From positions 124,001 through 188,000 of the forward strand of contig JANRJS010000021.1 in NCBI GenBank assembly GCA_033763835.1: a stretch of 64,000 nucleotides of DNA, in the 5' to 3' direction. This DNA comes from JAPKYZ01 sp033763835 (lineage in GTDB: Bacteria > Acidobacteriota > Terriglobia > Bryobacterales > Bryobacteraceae). The translations under genes were made by a program, and so were the position numbers. The notes under the pieces are model-generated. The model was given only the letters and a program-made list of their open reading frames with translations. It did not search any database and was not told the DNA's origin. This document shows, one piece after another, positions 1-8,800 of the stretch. The stretch's first letter is position 1; every line of letters starts with the position of its first letter.

Positions 1-204
1 GGCGTGCGCCGCATCGGCCAGTGCGCGCATATTTTCGAGAGTCTCGACCGACGACCCACGCGTCGAGCGCCGGTTCAACCACACGGCGCCCTGGTAGCGC
101 TCCACCCAGGCCCGCGGTACGTAACCGCAATACAGTTCTTCCGCGCCCGCTTGCGCGAGCATCTCGAGTTCGTCGAGTTCGCGAATCGGCGCGAGGATTT
201 TCAC
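1..204 (-). CDS. U32-family protein, UbiU-like (partial, N-terminal 68 residues)
   Basis: The gene runs off the left edge; only its N-terminus is visible. The GTG start at 204 overlaps the stop of the upstream gene (GTGA), so the two are translationally coupled. The first residues read VKILAPIRELDELEMLAQAG followed by AEELYCGYVP. This is the first beta-strand and turn of the U32 fold, comparable to the UbiU/RlhA start (LLCPAGN...A.NGADAVY.G). Members of this family are collagenase-like peptidases or Fe-S hydroxylases (UbiU, RlhA, TrhP). The distal cysteines that would separate these roles lie outside the window. Its position as the last visible gene of a qhp operon suggests a role in amine dehydrogenase maturation; that part is inference. 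Confidence 0.75.
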   Translation of the reverse strand, partial: MKILAPIRELDELEMLAQAGAEELYCGYVPRAWVERYQGAVWLNRRSTRGSSVETLENMRALADAAHA

Positions 205-1103
205 GATACCTCTAGCATCGGCACTCGCGGCTGAATATTCAAGCGGTGGATGCGGCCCGCGCGCGCGGCTTCGAGCAGCGAATCGATCAAGTGAGCGGGA
301 TGGGTAAAGAAGTAGGTATTGCCCTTAAGCCAGAACACTTGATCGCGGTTCTCGAAGGGAGAGTTTGTGTAGGTGTGCTCCGCCAGGAACGTCTGGCACT
401 CGTGCCGGCAGGGAGACGCGGGCTGAAACTTTTCGGTTTTCGCGTAGCCCAATCCGGCGGCTTGGCAAACGCGCGCCGTGGCGACGAATCCGAACGGCAA
501 GTAGGCCGCGAGCGCCAATGCCGATTCGAGCGCGTTGCCCTGCGGCAAGCCGTCGATTTCGGCGAGCGCGACGCCGATGTTGCCGAGCATGGCGGTGTAA
601 GCGGCGTTATCGAGATTGGAGCCTTGCAGCACGCGCAGCGTGGCGTTAGCCGAGGCGCCGGCCGGTGTGGACGAGTCGCCATAAATTCCCATCACGCGAG
701 GATCGCGCAAGCTCTTCGTCATTAAACGGCCCTGCACCGGAACGAGCCCGGGAAACTCCCGACGCAATAGATTCAGGACGCCCCAATCGTTGAAGACCAC
801 TTCGTCGCCGTCGCGCAGTTCGGCGAACAAGCATCGCAACTTCTCCAGACCGCGATCGCCGACGTACGGCGTGAGCAACGTAAACGGCTTATCGCAAGCG
901 TCGCGGATCGCACGAATCGAGTGCGGGATCAGATGCTCGCAGAACTCGGTTCCCGAGGCGATTCGCGAGACCGGCAGGTGCGTAAGGCGCGGCGCGATCG
1001 AGTCGAGATACGGCCTTAATTTCGCGCTCCTTTCCCAAGCGAACGCTTCGGCGAGAGTCGCGCGGCACTCGGCGGCGTCGCGAACCTGGAGCGACACCTC
1101 CAT
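201..1103 (-). CDS. U32-family protein, UbiV-like, with four-cysteine Fe-S signature
   Basis: 300 residues from ATG 1103; a longer TTG start at 1124 would overlap qhpB and has no better ribosome site. The fold pattern matches U32/UbiV: FTLLTPYVGDRGLEKL near residue 74, FNDWGVLNLL near 104 (family: ASDLGV), then a C-terminal cysteine cluster. C55, C213, C232 and C236 have the same order and similar spacing as the [4Fe-4S] ligands of E. coli UbiV (C39, C180, C193, C197), ending in CX3C. UbiU/UbiV carry out O2-independent hydroxylation in ubiquinone synthesis. The gene sits 4 bases after qhpB and overlaps the next U32 gene, as ubiU and ubiV do. Function in CTQ formation is inferred; a leader-peptidase role is the alternative. 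Confidence 0.7.
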   Translation of the reverse strand: MEVSLQVRDAAECRATLAEAFAWERSAKLRPYLDSIAPRLTHLPVSRIASGTEFCEHLIPHSIRAIRDACDKPFTLLTPYVGDRGLEKLRCLFAELRDGDEVVFNDWGVLNLLRREFPGLVPVQGRLMTKSLRDPRVMGIYGDSSTPAGASANATLRVLQGSNLDNAAYTAMLGNIGVALAEIDGLPQGNALESALALAAYLPFGFVATARVCQAAGLGYAKTEKFQPASPCRHECQTFLAEHTYTNSPFENRDQVFWLKGNTYFFTHPAHLIDSLLEAARAGRIHRLNIQPRVPMLEVS

Positions 1104-1107
1104 CGAT

Positions 1108-2166
1108 TTAAGGCAATACGGCAACGAGCGACGTGGTCATGTCGGCGGCGACATCGACCGCTTTCGTCGGCTGCAACGTCGTCGTGTCGAACATCTCGAT
1201 CGTGTTGCCCGCTCCGTAAATCACGATGCTCTTGCCGTCGGTGGTGAGGCCCATGCTAAAGCGCGTGCGTCCGGGAAACTGCGCGCGCTTGACGACTTTG
1301 CGCGTCGTTAAGTCGAGCACGACCAGTTCGCAATAACGGTCGCCATGCTCGCCCGAAATCGTCGCCGTGTAGCCGAACTTCCGGTCGGGCGAAATGCGCA
1401 TGCCGGTCATGCCGGGCACGGCCGGACCGACGGGCGTGAAGTCGATCTTGCGCGTGTTGAGATTCACTTTCGCCACGCCCCACACGCGCTTGTGCACGAT
1501 GGGATCGGTGGTGTTAAACACGGCGGTCATCGTGCCGGGCGCGTCGAACGGATCGTCGGCGGGCGACAGGAAAATCGACTCCATGCCCGGAAATTGTGGG
1601 CGCGAAAGTTCGATGGTCTCGACGAGCTTGAAATCCGAAGTGTTGAGGATATAGATGTTGTCGCGGAACATCCAAAGCGTTTGTCCGTCGGGCGAAATCT
1701 CGATCTGACCGCGTCCGCCGAACGACGCGGCCTTCTCGGGAATCTCGCCGGTGCGCACCACTTTCTTCTCGACCAGATCGACCACCATGAACTTGGGTTT
1801 CTCGATTTCGAAGCGGTCGATTTTCTTCTCGGCGACGGTCGCCGAGAGGTACATGTAACGGTCGGTCGGATCGAGCGCGCCGCCGCCGAAACGCACTTTG
1901 CGGTTAGCGGTCCCGAGCGTAAACGAATCGACGACTTTGCGAGTCGCGAGGTCGATCGTCTCGATTCCCGAATCTTTGGTTGTGACCGCGATCAGCCTCT
2001 TCTTATCGTGCGTGTGCCAAATGGCGCGCGCGACGTCGGTTTGCAGCTTGATCCGGTCGATTACGGCGACTTTCTGTTCGTCGATCACCAGCAGGTCGCG
2101 CGGCCACGCGCCCACGTAAAGCGTCGCGGGATCGGCGGAGAGCAACAGCAGCAGTTGGGCCGTCAT
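1108..2166 (-). CDS. qhpB: Quinohemoprotein amine dehydrogenase beta subunit (beta-propeller)
   Basis: 352 residues of seven-bladed YVTN/amine-dehydrogenase propeller repeats (for example YVGAWPRDLLVIDE, KVAVIDRIKL, TIEMFDTTTLQPTKAVDVAA). In QHNDH the beta propeller holds the gamma subunit and forms the active-site pocket in the periplasm. ATG 2166 directly abuts the qhpC stop. The N-terminal MTAQLLLLLSA is a very short hydrophobic stretch and a weak signal peptide, so export is not obvious from sequence. The identification rests mainly on its place between qhpC and the U32 genes and on the propeller repeats. Confidence 0.85.
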   Translation of the reverse strand: MTAQLLLLLSADPATLYVGAWPRDLLVIDEQKVAVIDRIKLQTDVARAIWHTHDKKRLIAVTTKDSGIETIDLATRKVVDSFTLGTANRKVRFGGGALDPTDRYMYLSATVAEKKIDRFEIEKPKFMVVDLVEKKVVRTGEIPEKAASFGGRGQIEISPDGQTLWMFRDNIYILNTSDFKLVETIELSRPQFPGMESIFLSPADDPFDAPGTMTAVFNTTDPIVHKRVWGVAKVNLNTRKIDFTPVGPAVPGMTGMRISPDRKFGYTATISGEHGDRYCELVVLDLTTRKVVKRAQFPGRTRFSMGLTTDGKSIVIYGAGNTIEMFDTTTLQPTKAVDVAADMTTSLVAVLP

Positions 2167-2508
2167 TTATGGAAACACCAAATCGATATTGCGCCAGTCC
2201 TTTGTCGCGCTTGCGCACTTGGAAGCCCAGTCCGGATAGTTATTGTAGTGGTCGGGAACTTGCGCCGGCCAGAAACACGTCACGTAGCAATCGTAAAGAT
2301 CGCGCTCCGCCGGTTGGCAGAGACCGGCGGTGCCGCCCGCCGAATCCACTTCCCAGCCGGGCGAAAACACGATAGAGCATCCCACCGGATAGTGCGGACG
2401 CGCCTGCTGCGGGCCGCCCTGCTGTAACCCGTAGATATCGCCGTGCGCCGCGGCGACGTATTCCTCGATCCGCCGCGCCTTCTTGTTTACCGCTCGCAAG
2501 TGCTTCAT
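2167..2508 (-). CDS. qhpC: Quinohemoprotein amine dehydrogenase gamma subunit precursor (CTQ and thioether peptide)
   Basis: 113 residues, ATG 2508, ribosome site AGGAG inside the qhpD stop region. This is the small catalytic subunit carrying cysteine tryptophylquinone (CTQ). With an offset of 37, every modified residue of the known protein is present: C44-E53, C64-D70 and C78-D86 match the three Cys-to-Glu/Asp thioethers (7-16, 27-33, 41-49), and C74 with W80 matches the CTQ pair (37, 43). Motifs GWEVDSAGG, LCQPAERDLYDC and CFWPAQVPD are diagnostic. The first ~37 residues are a leader without a Sec signal, a little longer than the 28-residue leader of characterised QhpC. One extra cysteine (near residue 98) is not part of the known set. 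Confidence 0.95.
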   Translation of the reverse strand: MKHLRAVNKKARRIEEYVAAAHGDIYGLQQGGPQQARPHYPVGCSIVFSPGWEVDSAGGTAGLCQPAERDLYDCYVTCFWPAQVPDHYNNYPDWASKCASATKDWRNIDLVFP

Positions 2509-2517
2509 CGATCGCTC

Positions 2518-3966
2518 CTACTGGAGAGGCTTTCGCTTCTCGAACTGATCCAGAAACCTAGGATTATTGACGGCGATATCGCCATAAATATTCAAACAAA
2601 GATCGGTCCACCCGCGAATCCAATCGCAGAAGTGGAGGTTGGGATGGCCGGTGTCCCCATAGCGCACAAACGCTTCGTGATGACAGCCGCCGGCGCAAAG
2701 AGGCCGCGCAAAACAGGAATGGCACGCGTACTTCGCGCCAATGTGGCCACGCGCGAGAAACTCGGATTGCTTGGCACGGTCGATCCCTCCGTCGAGCACG
2801 TTGCCGAGCGCGTGCGCGTCGGAATCGACGAAGCGGTGGCAGGGCGCGATATCGCCCGAAGGGCCGACGCCGACCAGTCCAAGCCCCGCGCCGCAAGGAT
2901 GCGATTTATTGATCCCCGCGTGCAATTCGGCGAGCGTGTCGGACACGTTTGAAAAGCCGTGCATCACGCCCGCCAGCGCGGAATCCCGATACTCCTGGGC
3001 GAGTTCGGTGAACTGATCGAAGATCGAATCCATCTTGCGGGTCTCGATCGTGTAAAGCTGCTTCGCAGATGCGGTGACGGGCGCGAAACCTACTTCGGCG
3101 AATCCCATCTCTTCGCGCAAGTGGCGGAAGATGCTCGCCACGCTCGACACTTGCTGGGTGAGCGTAACGCGCGCGGCGATGGGGCGCGTACGATGCTCGG
3201 CGATAAGCCGCTTCACTTTCGGCGCCATCACGTCGTAGCTACCCTTACCGTTCGAGTAAACGCGAAGGGCGTCGTGCATCTCTTTCGGACCGTCGATCGA
3301 CACCGTTACGCCGATCGAGTTCTCGACGAGGAAATCGATAATCTCGGGCGTGAGCAGCGTACCGTTCGTCGTCAGCGAGTAATCGATGTACTGGCCGCGT
3401 TCCCGCGCTTGCGTGTTGGCGTACTCGACAACCCACTTCAGCAGCGGAAAGTTCATCAGCGTTTCGCCGCCGAAGAACGTAATGTGCACCGCGCGGCGTC
3501 CCTGCGCCGATTCAAATAGATGATCGACGGACGCCCGCGCTACGTCCTGCGACATGAACTTCGGCTTGCCCTCGGGCGTCGCGACTTTGTCCTCGCCGAA
3601 CTCGTAGCAATACTGGCACGACAGATTGCATTGGTTGGTGAGATTCATCACCAACGACTGCAAGGGGAAATTCTCCACCGGGTCCTGCGGTGGATCGGCG
3701 GGCGAGCCCTCCATGCGCAACACGCGAGCCTCGATTAACTCCGTCACCGCCTCTTCGGCGTCGAGCGTCGAGTGACCACGCGAGATCAACGCCGAGCGCA
3801 ACTCTACAGGACTTACGTCGCCATGGTGTGCAATCTCGATCGCCTCGCGGCCGGCTGGGCTGACGGCGAAGATTCCGCCGCTCGGCACGAGGTAGAGGAA
3901 ATCGACGTTCGACGCGCGGAACGCGTGAAACTCGCCAAGCTTGACGGGTGCCGCGGTCGCAACCAC
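2518..3966 (-). CDS. qhpD: Radical SAM/SPASM maturase of amine dehydrogenase gamma subunit
   Basis: 482 residues from GTG 3966, with AAGG about 10 bases upstream. The radical SAM cluster motif CNLSCQYC is at residues 113-120, followed by the GGE-type motif (FFGGETLMNFPLL). C-terminal SPASM cysteines lie in HPCGAGLG, APCHRF, ACHSCFARPLCAGGCHH and HFCDW and bind auxiliary Fe-S clusters. QhpD installs the three Cys-Asp/Glu thioether bonds in QhpC in the cytoplasm before export. The residues upstream of the radical SAM domain look like a peptide-recognition region. It lies between qhpA and qhpC, the usual order A-D-C-B. Confidence 0.93.
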   Translation of the reverse strand: MVATAAPVKLGEFHAFRASNVDFLYLVPSGGIFAVSPAGREAIEIAHHGDVSPVELRSALISRGHSTLDAEEAVTELIEARVLRMEGSPADPPQDPVENFPLQSLVMNLTNQCNLSCQYCYEFGEDKVATPEGKPKFMSQDVARASVDHLFESAQGRRAVHITFFGGETLMNFPLLKWVVEYANTQARERGQYIDYSLTTNGTLLTPEIIDFLVENSIGVTVSIDGPKEMHDALRVYSNGKGSYDVMAPKVKRLIAEHRTRPIAARVTLTQQVSSVASIFRHLREEMGFAEVGFAPVTASAKQLYTIETRKMDSIFDQFTELAQEYRDSALAGVMHGFSNVSDTLAELHAGINKSHPCGAGLGLVGVGPSGDIAPCHRFVDSDAHALGNVLDGGIDRAKQSEFLARGHIGAKYACHSCFARPLCAGGCHHEAFVRYGDTGHPNLHFCDWIRGWTDLCLNIYGDIAVNNPRFLDQFEKRKPLQ

Positions 3967-3991
3967 TACTGTGCGACCTTTCTTGAAGCGG

Positions 3992-5701
3992 TCACTGAGC
4001 GACCTCCGGCTGATCCCATCGCATGTACTGTGGAACGGTCACGACGAAGTATGTACGGGACGTCAGTGGCTGCTCAGCGCCCGCCGGCTTGTAAGTGGCG
4101 ACGACCCAAACTTCGCCAAAATTGTTCGACCCGAACTTCCGCTTTTCGTTCGGTCCTTCGATGGACGGCGTGAATAACCCTTCTGCGGAGAGCGATCCCA
4201 CGTACTCCTTATCGTCGTCGCCGTAGCGCGAAAAGAACTCCTCCATCGACCATTGCGCCGCCACCGGCCCCAGCGCGACATCATCCGCCGTTTCGGGCTT
4301 ACCGTCGAGGCCGTTCGACCACGCGATCGCCTCGAATTGGAAGTAGCCTTTCGGGTGCGTCGTCCCGCCTAAGCGGGAGATGGCGCTGCCTGGAGTTTTG
4401 ATGTAGTCGATCTTCTGGTAGACCGCGACGGCGTTCGGCAGTGTGGTTCGCCGTACGGACACGTCGCGACGGCCCGTGACCGCCTTTGCATCGACATTCA
4501 CTCTCACCGTCACCGCCGACGGCGTTTGCGCGACGACCTGCGTCACTGAAACGCCCTTGCCGAAATCGATATCGGCAGGCTTGAGACCGCTCGCCAAACT
4601 GTCGCCGTAAATCTTCACGGTCGATTCGCCCGAGGGCAGCGAATGCACGTCCGTCGTGAGCAATACCGGACCGTCGCCCGCGCGCTTCATGGTCACGTCG
4701 TAGCCGAATTCGTTATAGCCGCCCCAGAACCAGCGCCCTTCGGCGGACTGCTGATCGCGCGAAAAAGCCATCACCTCGCGTTCCTGATTCGCGCCGGACT
4801 TCGAACTGCCGCGCCACGCGTAACCGGTGTAAACGACTCCGCGGCCCACGCGCGTTACTTTGTCGCCGGTCTTGAGCGAAGTGAGCGTGGCGGCGGTCGT
4901 GTAGTCGTCGCCCGAACCCGAGATCGTCATTTCGCCCACGAACTTTCCTTTGCCCGGCAAATACGCCGATACCACCCAACGCCCGGCGAGCTTCGGCTCG
5001 CGCCGCGTCGCCTGCCAATCGGCCCACTCGGGCGTTTGCAGCGGGTTCGATTTCGAGAACTCCTCGATCGCAATCTCGAACGGCTCGCGCGGATCGGCTG
5101 GAGGCGTTGGCGGAGCGGGAGTGGCTGCACGCCCGCCTCGGCCCGTCGCGGCAGGCGGCGTTTGCGGACGGAACGGCCGACGGAACGAAGTAAACTCGAC
5201 CACCGGGAAGTAGCCGCGGTGCATGCTCGCCAGCAGCGACCATTCTTCTTTCGACCGCCGCCACGAATTCGGCTGTGCGAGCGGATGGCACGCCGCGCAA
5301 GAATCGCGCAACGTATCGCTAGGCGGCGTCTCGGTTTCGATTTGCCGTTTCTCCCAATACCAAGCGACGGGCTTCGCTTCTTCCGGCGCAAGACCGTGGG
5401 ATTCGCTCAGCGACTTGACGATGTCGCGAGCTTCCGCCGGAGTCAGCGTCAAACCGTTCAAGCGCACCATGCGCTTGATAATTTGCTGCCAACCTTCGGG
5501 CGTCGTGCGTTCCCAGGAGATGCGGGTCAGATTGCCCTTGTCGTCGGCCCGGTGGCAACCGGCGCACTTCGCTTTCACCAGCTCTGAAGCGACCGGAATG
5601 CCGGGCTCGGATGGCTCTTTCGCGGCCTCCGGTTTAGGCGCGGCGGGCGGCGTTTGCGCGAGCGCGGCGGCCGTGAAAACGAGGGTGAAGTAACGAGTCA
5701 T
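3992..5701 (-). CDS. qhpA: Quinohemoprotein amine dehydrogenase alpha subunit (diheme cytochrome c)
   Basis: 569 residues with an N-terminal signal (MTRYFTLVFTAAALAQ). Two c-heme motifs, CAGCH (46-50) and CAACH (135-139), form the N-terminal diheme domain that passes electrons from CTQ to soluble acceptors. The rest is the beta-sandwich domains II-IV of the family. A proline/alanine-rich linker (RPQTPPAATGRGGRAATPAP, near residue 180) interrupts the region after the second heme and looks like a local insertion. First gene of the qhp operon; it is transcribed away from the TonB receptor gene. Acts in the periplasm on primary amines, giving aldehyde and ammonia. Confidence 0.93.
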   Translation of the reverse strand: MTRYFTLVFTAAALAQTPPAAPKPEAAKEPSEPGIPVASELVKAKCAGCHRADDKGNLTRISWERTTPEGWQQIIKRMVRLNGLTLTPAEARDIVKSLSESHGLAPEEAKPVAWYWEKRQIETETPPSDTLRDSCAACHPLAQPNSWRRSKEEWSLLASMHRGYFPVVEFTSFRRPFRPQTPPAATGRGGRAATPAPPTPPADPREPFEIAIEEFSKSNPLQTPEWADWQATRREPKLAGRWVVSAYLPGKGKFVGEMTISGSGDDYTTAATLTSLKTGDKVTRVGRGVVYTGYAWRGSSKSGANQEREVMAFSRDQQSAEGRWFWGGYNEFGYDVTMKRAGDGPVLLTTDVHSLPSGESTVKIYGDSLASGLKPADIDFGKGVSVTQVVAQTPSAVTVRVNVDAKAVTGRRDVSVRRTTLPNAVAVYQKIDYIKTPGSAISRLGGTTHPKGYFQFEAIAWSNGLDGKPETADDVALGPVAAQWSMEEFFSRYGDDDKEYVGSLSAEGLFTPSIEGPNEKRKFGSNNFGEVWVVATYKPAGAEQPLTSRTYFVVTVPQYMRWDQPEVAQ

Positions 5702-5749
5702 CGCGGGCCGGAACCGAAAACGAGCCGGTATCGCGAGTGTAGAGCCACC

Positions 5750-5778
5750 TTGACCGGGACGTCAATATCCCGTAAACT
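5750..5778 (+). promoter_or_regulatory. Putative sigma-70 promoter of the TonB receptor gene
   Basis: TTGACC, 17-base spacer, TAAACT in the divergent region between qhpA and the receptor. This matches 5/6 and 4/6 of the consensus with ideal spacing. Predicted start near 5785 leaves a ~100-base leader before the ATG. The rest of the gap (5702-5887) shows no other clear element. Confidence 0.45.
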
Positions 5779-5887
5779 TTGGAAATCTCGCTAGCGTTCC
5801 CCCGAGGTAACGCGTGGAGAGGCCGCCGAGCTTCGCGGCCCGACACCGTTCGTCGTCCGTTACGACAAATCTTCTGGGGGGTTCCCG

Positions 5888-8800
5888 ATGTTATTCAACA
5901 TGCCTCGCGGGGCGAAGTGTTTTCTCCTTGCCGCGCTATGCGCATCCGCTTCTTTCGGCCAAGCGACGACTTCGCTCCGCGGACTGGTCACCGATCAGCA
6001 GGGAGCGGCGATCCCGGGCGCGAAAGTAACCCTGACGCAGACCGCCGTCGCCCTTACTCGCACCGGCCTTTCCGACGAACAGGGCGTCTACACGTTTACG
6101 CAGCTTCCGCCCGGTCCCTACACACTGAAAGCCGAGCGGCCCGGTTTCGCGACTCTGGTCAAGCAGGGCATCGTGCTGCAAGTGAATACGCCCGCCACGC
6201 AGAATCTTACTCTCGAAGTCGGCAACGTTTCCGAGACGGTGAGCGTGGAAGCGTCGGCGGCGCAGATCAATACTTCGGACGCGACGGTTGGCAACGCCTT
6301 CGGCGAGACGCAGGTCCGCCAGTTGCCGCTCTTGACCCGCAATGTTGTGGAACTGTTGAGCTTGCAAACGGGCGTCGTCGCCACCGAAAACGCGGGCAAC
6401 CAGCCCAGCGCGGCGATCGGCGGGCAGGTGCTGGGCGCGCGGCGCGATCAGAACAACGTGACGCTCGACGGCGCGGACGTGAACGACAACCAGTCTCCGG
6501 ACGCGTTCGGCAGCGTGCTGCCGGTGCCGCTCGATTCGGTGCAGGAGTTCCGCGTGACCGTGGGCGGCCAAGGCGCGAACCAGGGCCGCAGTTCCGGCGG
6601 ACAAGTGTCGCTGGTGACGAAAGGCGGCACCAACGCCTTCCATGGGTCGCTCTACGAGTTCCACCGCAATACGATCACGTCGGCCAACGGCTGGTTTTCG
6701 AACCGTGCCGGAGTCGCGCGCGAGGCGCTGGTGCGGAATCAATTCGGCGGCTCGCTCGGCGGGCCGATCAAGAAAGACCGCCTGTTTTTCTTTTTCAATT
6801 ACGAACAGCGCATCGACGCGAGCGGCGCGGCGCAGGTGCGCACGGTGCCCACGGAAAGCTTCAAAGCCGGAACCCTGCGTTTTCGCCAGAATAACGGCCA
6901 GATCGGTGAACTCAGCCCCGCCGAAATCCGCGGACTCGATCCGCTAGGCCAAGGCGTGGCTCCGGCGATGCTCGAGTACCTGCGGCAATTCCCCGCTGGG
7001 AACGATTTCAATTTGGGCGCCGATAGCGGCCTCAATTTCATGGGGTTGCGCTTTAACGCGCCATTCCGGCTGGATAACAAAGCGTATGTCGCGAAAGTGG
7101 ACTACAAGCTGGACTCGGCCGGGAACCACACGTTTTCCTGGCGCGGAACGCTCGCCGATAACTCCACCGACAATCCCAATGCGCTGGCGCAGTTTCCCGG
7201 CCAAGCGCCCGCCTCGAAGATTTTGAACAATAGCCGCGGATTCGCCGCCGTTTACTCGGGCGTGATTCGGCCGAATTTGGTGAACGTGGTCAATGTCGGC
7301 CTCACGCGGCAGGGCATCGAGCAATCGGGCGCCACGGGCGATTCGCTGGCCTTCGCCCAGAATTCCGGCCTTTCGACGCTGCAGAACTTCACCCGCGGGT
7401 TCGGCCGCATCGTTCCGGTTTGGAACATCTCCGACGACCTCACCTTCATCAAGGGCAAGCACACCTTGACGGCGGGCATTAACTTTCGCCTAATCCAGAA
7501 CGACCGCTTCTCTTTCGCCTCGTCCTTTGTGGCCTTCGGCTCGGGCCGCGGCACGATGCAAGGTTTGGGCTCCGATATCAGCGGAGCGATCAACACTTAC
7601 ATCCGCCAACGTTCGGGGATCTCCACGCTGGCGATGACACAACCGAATCCAAACATCGAGGCGATGGGGACGCTTCTCGGCATGCTCACGAATCGCGGCC
7701 TGACCTACAACTTCGGCCGCGACGGTTCGGCGATCCCGATCGGGCAGCCGCTCGCACGCTCCTTCGGGCTGAACGAGTACGAGTTCTATGTCGCCGATTC
7801 CTGGCGGCTGCTGCCGACCTTCACCCTGACGCTCGGCATCCGGTATGGCAATTACCAGCCCCCATTCGAGCGGAACGGCGTGCAGGTGAACACCACCTAC
7901 GATCTCGACAAGTACTTCGGCCAGCGTGCGTTCCTCCAAGAGCAGGGCACGCCGAGCAATCAGATGCCGAACTCGCGGTTGAGCTATGCGCTCTCGGGCC
8001 CGGTGAACGGTCAACAATCATGGTACAAGCGCGACAACAACAACTGGGCTCCGCGCGCCTCGATCGCCTGGGCGCCTACCAACACCGAGGGCTTCTTCTC
8101 GAAGCTCTTTGGCAAGGGTTCCGTGATCCGGGCGGGCGGCGCGATGATCTACGACCGGTTCGGATCCGACATGGTGATCAACGTGGATTCGCTCGGTTCG
8201 GTCGGTCTTTCGACGCCGAATCCTTTCCCCGCTTCCTACAACATGCAAACGGCGCCGCGCTATAACGGGTCAACGCCAGCCCTACCGGCTTCGCCTTCGG
8301 CGACCTTCCCCTTCACCCCGCCGGACGTTACGGCCGTCGCGGGCACGTTCTTTGGGATCTTCCCGAGTCTCAAGACACCCTACTCGTTCCTGTTCAACAT
8401 GAACTACACCAAGGAACTGCCGATGGGCATGACCATGGAAGTGGGCTACGCCGGACGCCTAGGCCGCAAGCTGCTCCTGCAAGGCGATATCTACACGCCG
8501 CTGAACTTGAAAGACACTAAGTCCGGGCAGGATTGGATCGGCATGTCGCAAGGCCTGCGCCGCCTGTATGACGGAGGCTTGACTCCCGAGGCGGTGGAGG
8601 CGAATCCCGGACGCATCTCGACGGTTCCTTACGTCGAGAACATTTGGCCCGGCTTACGCAACTTCTACTTCCCCGGCAGCGCCACGGCGAATTACTTCTA
8701 CCATATCTACGCGGAAAATCAGGGTAGCGACATGGACGGGCTGCACCTGCTCGACCGGGTGCGCGGTTACGCCGCCCCGGCCGGACAGTGTGCCAGCTCG

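Noticed and set aside
1345..2427. 360-codon open frame on the plus strand across qhpB/qhpC
   Set aside because: Antisense to genes with exact family motifs; Arg/His-rich product typical of a GC-rich shadow frame.
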